A DNA stretch of 64,000 bases from Paraspadella gotoi (lineage: Eukaryota > Chaetognatha). Made by a program: the position numbers and the translations under genes. The notes beneath the pieces were generated by a model. The model was not told the origin of the DNA. It made no database searches and saw only the letters and a list, made by a program, of their open reading frames with translations. Positions 63,661-64,000 of the stretch are shown piece by piece (the first letter of the stretch is position 1; the number at the start of each line of letters is the position of its first letter). Where the stretch lies: contig JBJCIZ010001666.1 of NCBI GenBank assembly GCA_051294375.1, positions 1 to 64,000 of the forward strand, read 5' to 3'.

Positions 63661-64000
63661 GCCAGTTTTCTCCGGCGGCGGATACTGTTTTACGCAGAAT
63701 ATAAGTGAAAATTTTTTTTTACTTAATAATTACACGTATACGTCGCTCATAAGAAGCGAAAAACAAATAACGAACTGCAAAATCGCGGTAAAAATAAGCT
63801 ATTATTATTTCCTCATCTCTTATATCCCTTTTTTTTCCGTGTTCACTGTTCAGCTCCGTAGTTTTTCGTTTTCTATTTGGCCCGGAACGAGGATTTCGGC
63901 TTTACCGTCGATTCCGGCGGACTAATGATTAGTACTACGTAGTTCAAATCTTATGTGGCTCACTTTTTCGATCGTTTAGCAGCGAAAGTTGATCCCTCGG
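63661..64000. other. No gene seen
   Basis: AT-rich upstream of the gypsy fragment. TTAGTACTACGTAG (about 63930) resembles half of the palindrome at 52331-52352. Confidence 0.4.

Overview
This is a stretch of eukaryotic, probably arthropod (a crustacean is only a guess), genomic scaffold. Evidence: GT-AG introns of 60-300 bases, BEL/Pao and Ty3/gypsy retroelement remnants, tRNA-derived repeats, long TC microsatellites, and 16 blocks of N marking assembly gaps. No rRNA gene, functional tRNA gene or CRISPR array is visible.

The main content, about 2.3-23.7 kb, is an endogenous virus of the Polinton/Maverick-adintovirus kind. Its plus strand (4.0-12.5 kb) carries, in order, the C-terminal half of a packaging ATPase, a pX-like membrane-active core protein, a Lys-rich virion-type protein, a retroviral-type integrase broken by frame changes, a penton-like minor capsid protein, a pVI-like protein, an intact major capsid protein, an intact adenain-like protease and two unrecognised proteins. 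The minus strand (23.7-12.8 kb) converges on this block. It carries a RING-finger gene (3 exons), a Gln-rich unknown gene (4 exons), two unrecognised helical proteins, an ORF with two PxDLS motifs, and a protein-primed family B DNA polymerase split into 11 exons. A second, different PolB, truncated and frame-broken, lies at 2.3-4.0 kb. There one deletion seems to have removed the 5' halves of both that PolB and the divergent ATPase. The virion genes are intact while integrase, ATPase and PolB copy 1 are broken.

From 23.5 to 27.4 kb are small membrane-protein candidates, a Ser/Thr/Pro-rich mucin-like ORF with a cluster of CRE-type octamers, a long hairpin repeat, and a spliced mucin-like single-pass membrane protein that runs into a gap. 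From 28 to 49 kb the scaffold is fragmented. It holds three copies of an unrecognised gene (one plus, two minus), a BEL/Pao gag, an acidic nuclear-type protein, and a 2.5-kb inverted repeat around 45.7 kb whose arms contain what look like capsid-protein fragments of another Polinton-type lineage and a very basic protein. Many differences between these copies are short indels, so part of the damage may be assembly error.

From 49 to 64 kb there is no convincing intact gene: a duplicated minisatellite block, AT-rich sequence, a second decayed BEL/Pao copy, Penelope-like termini with a hammerhead-like fold, tRNA-derived repeats and a Ty3/gypsy pol fragment.
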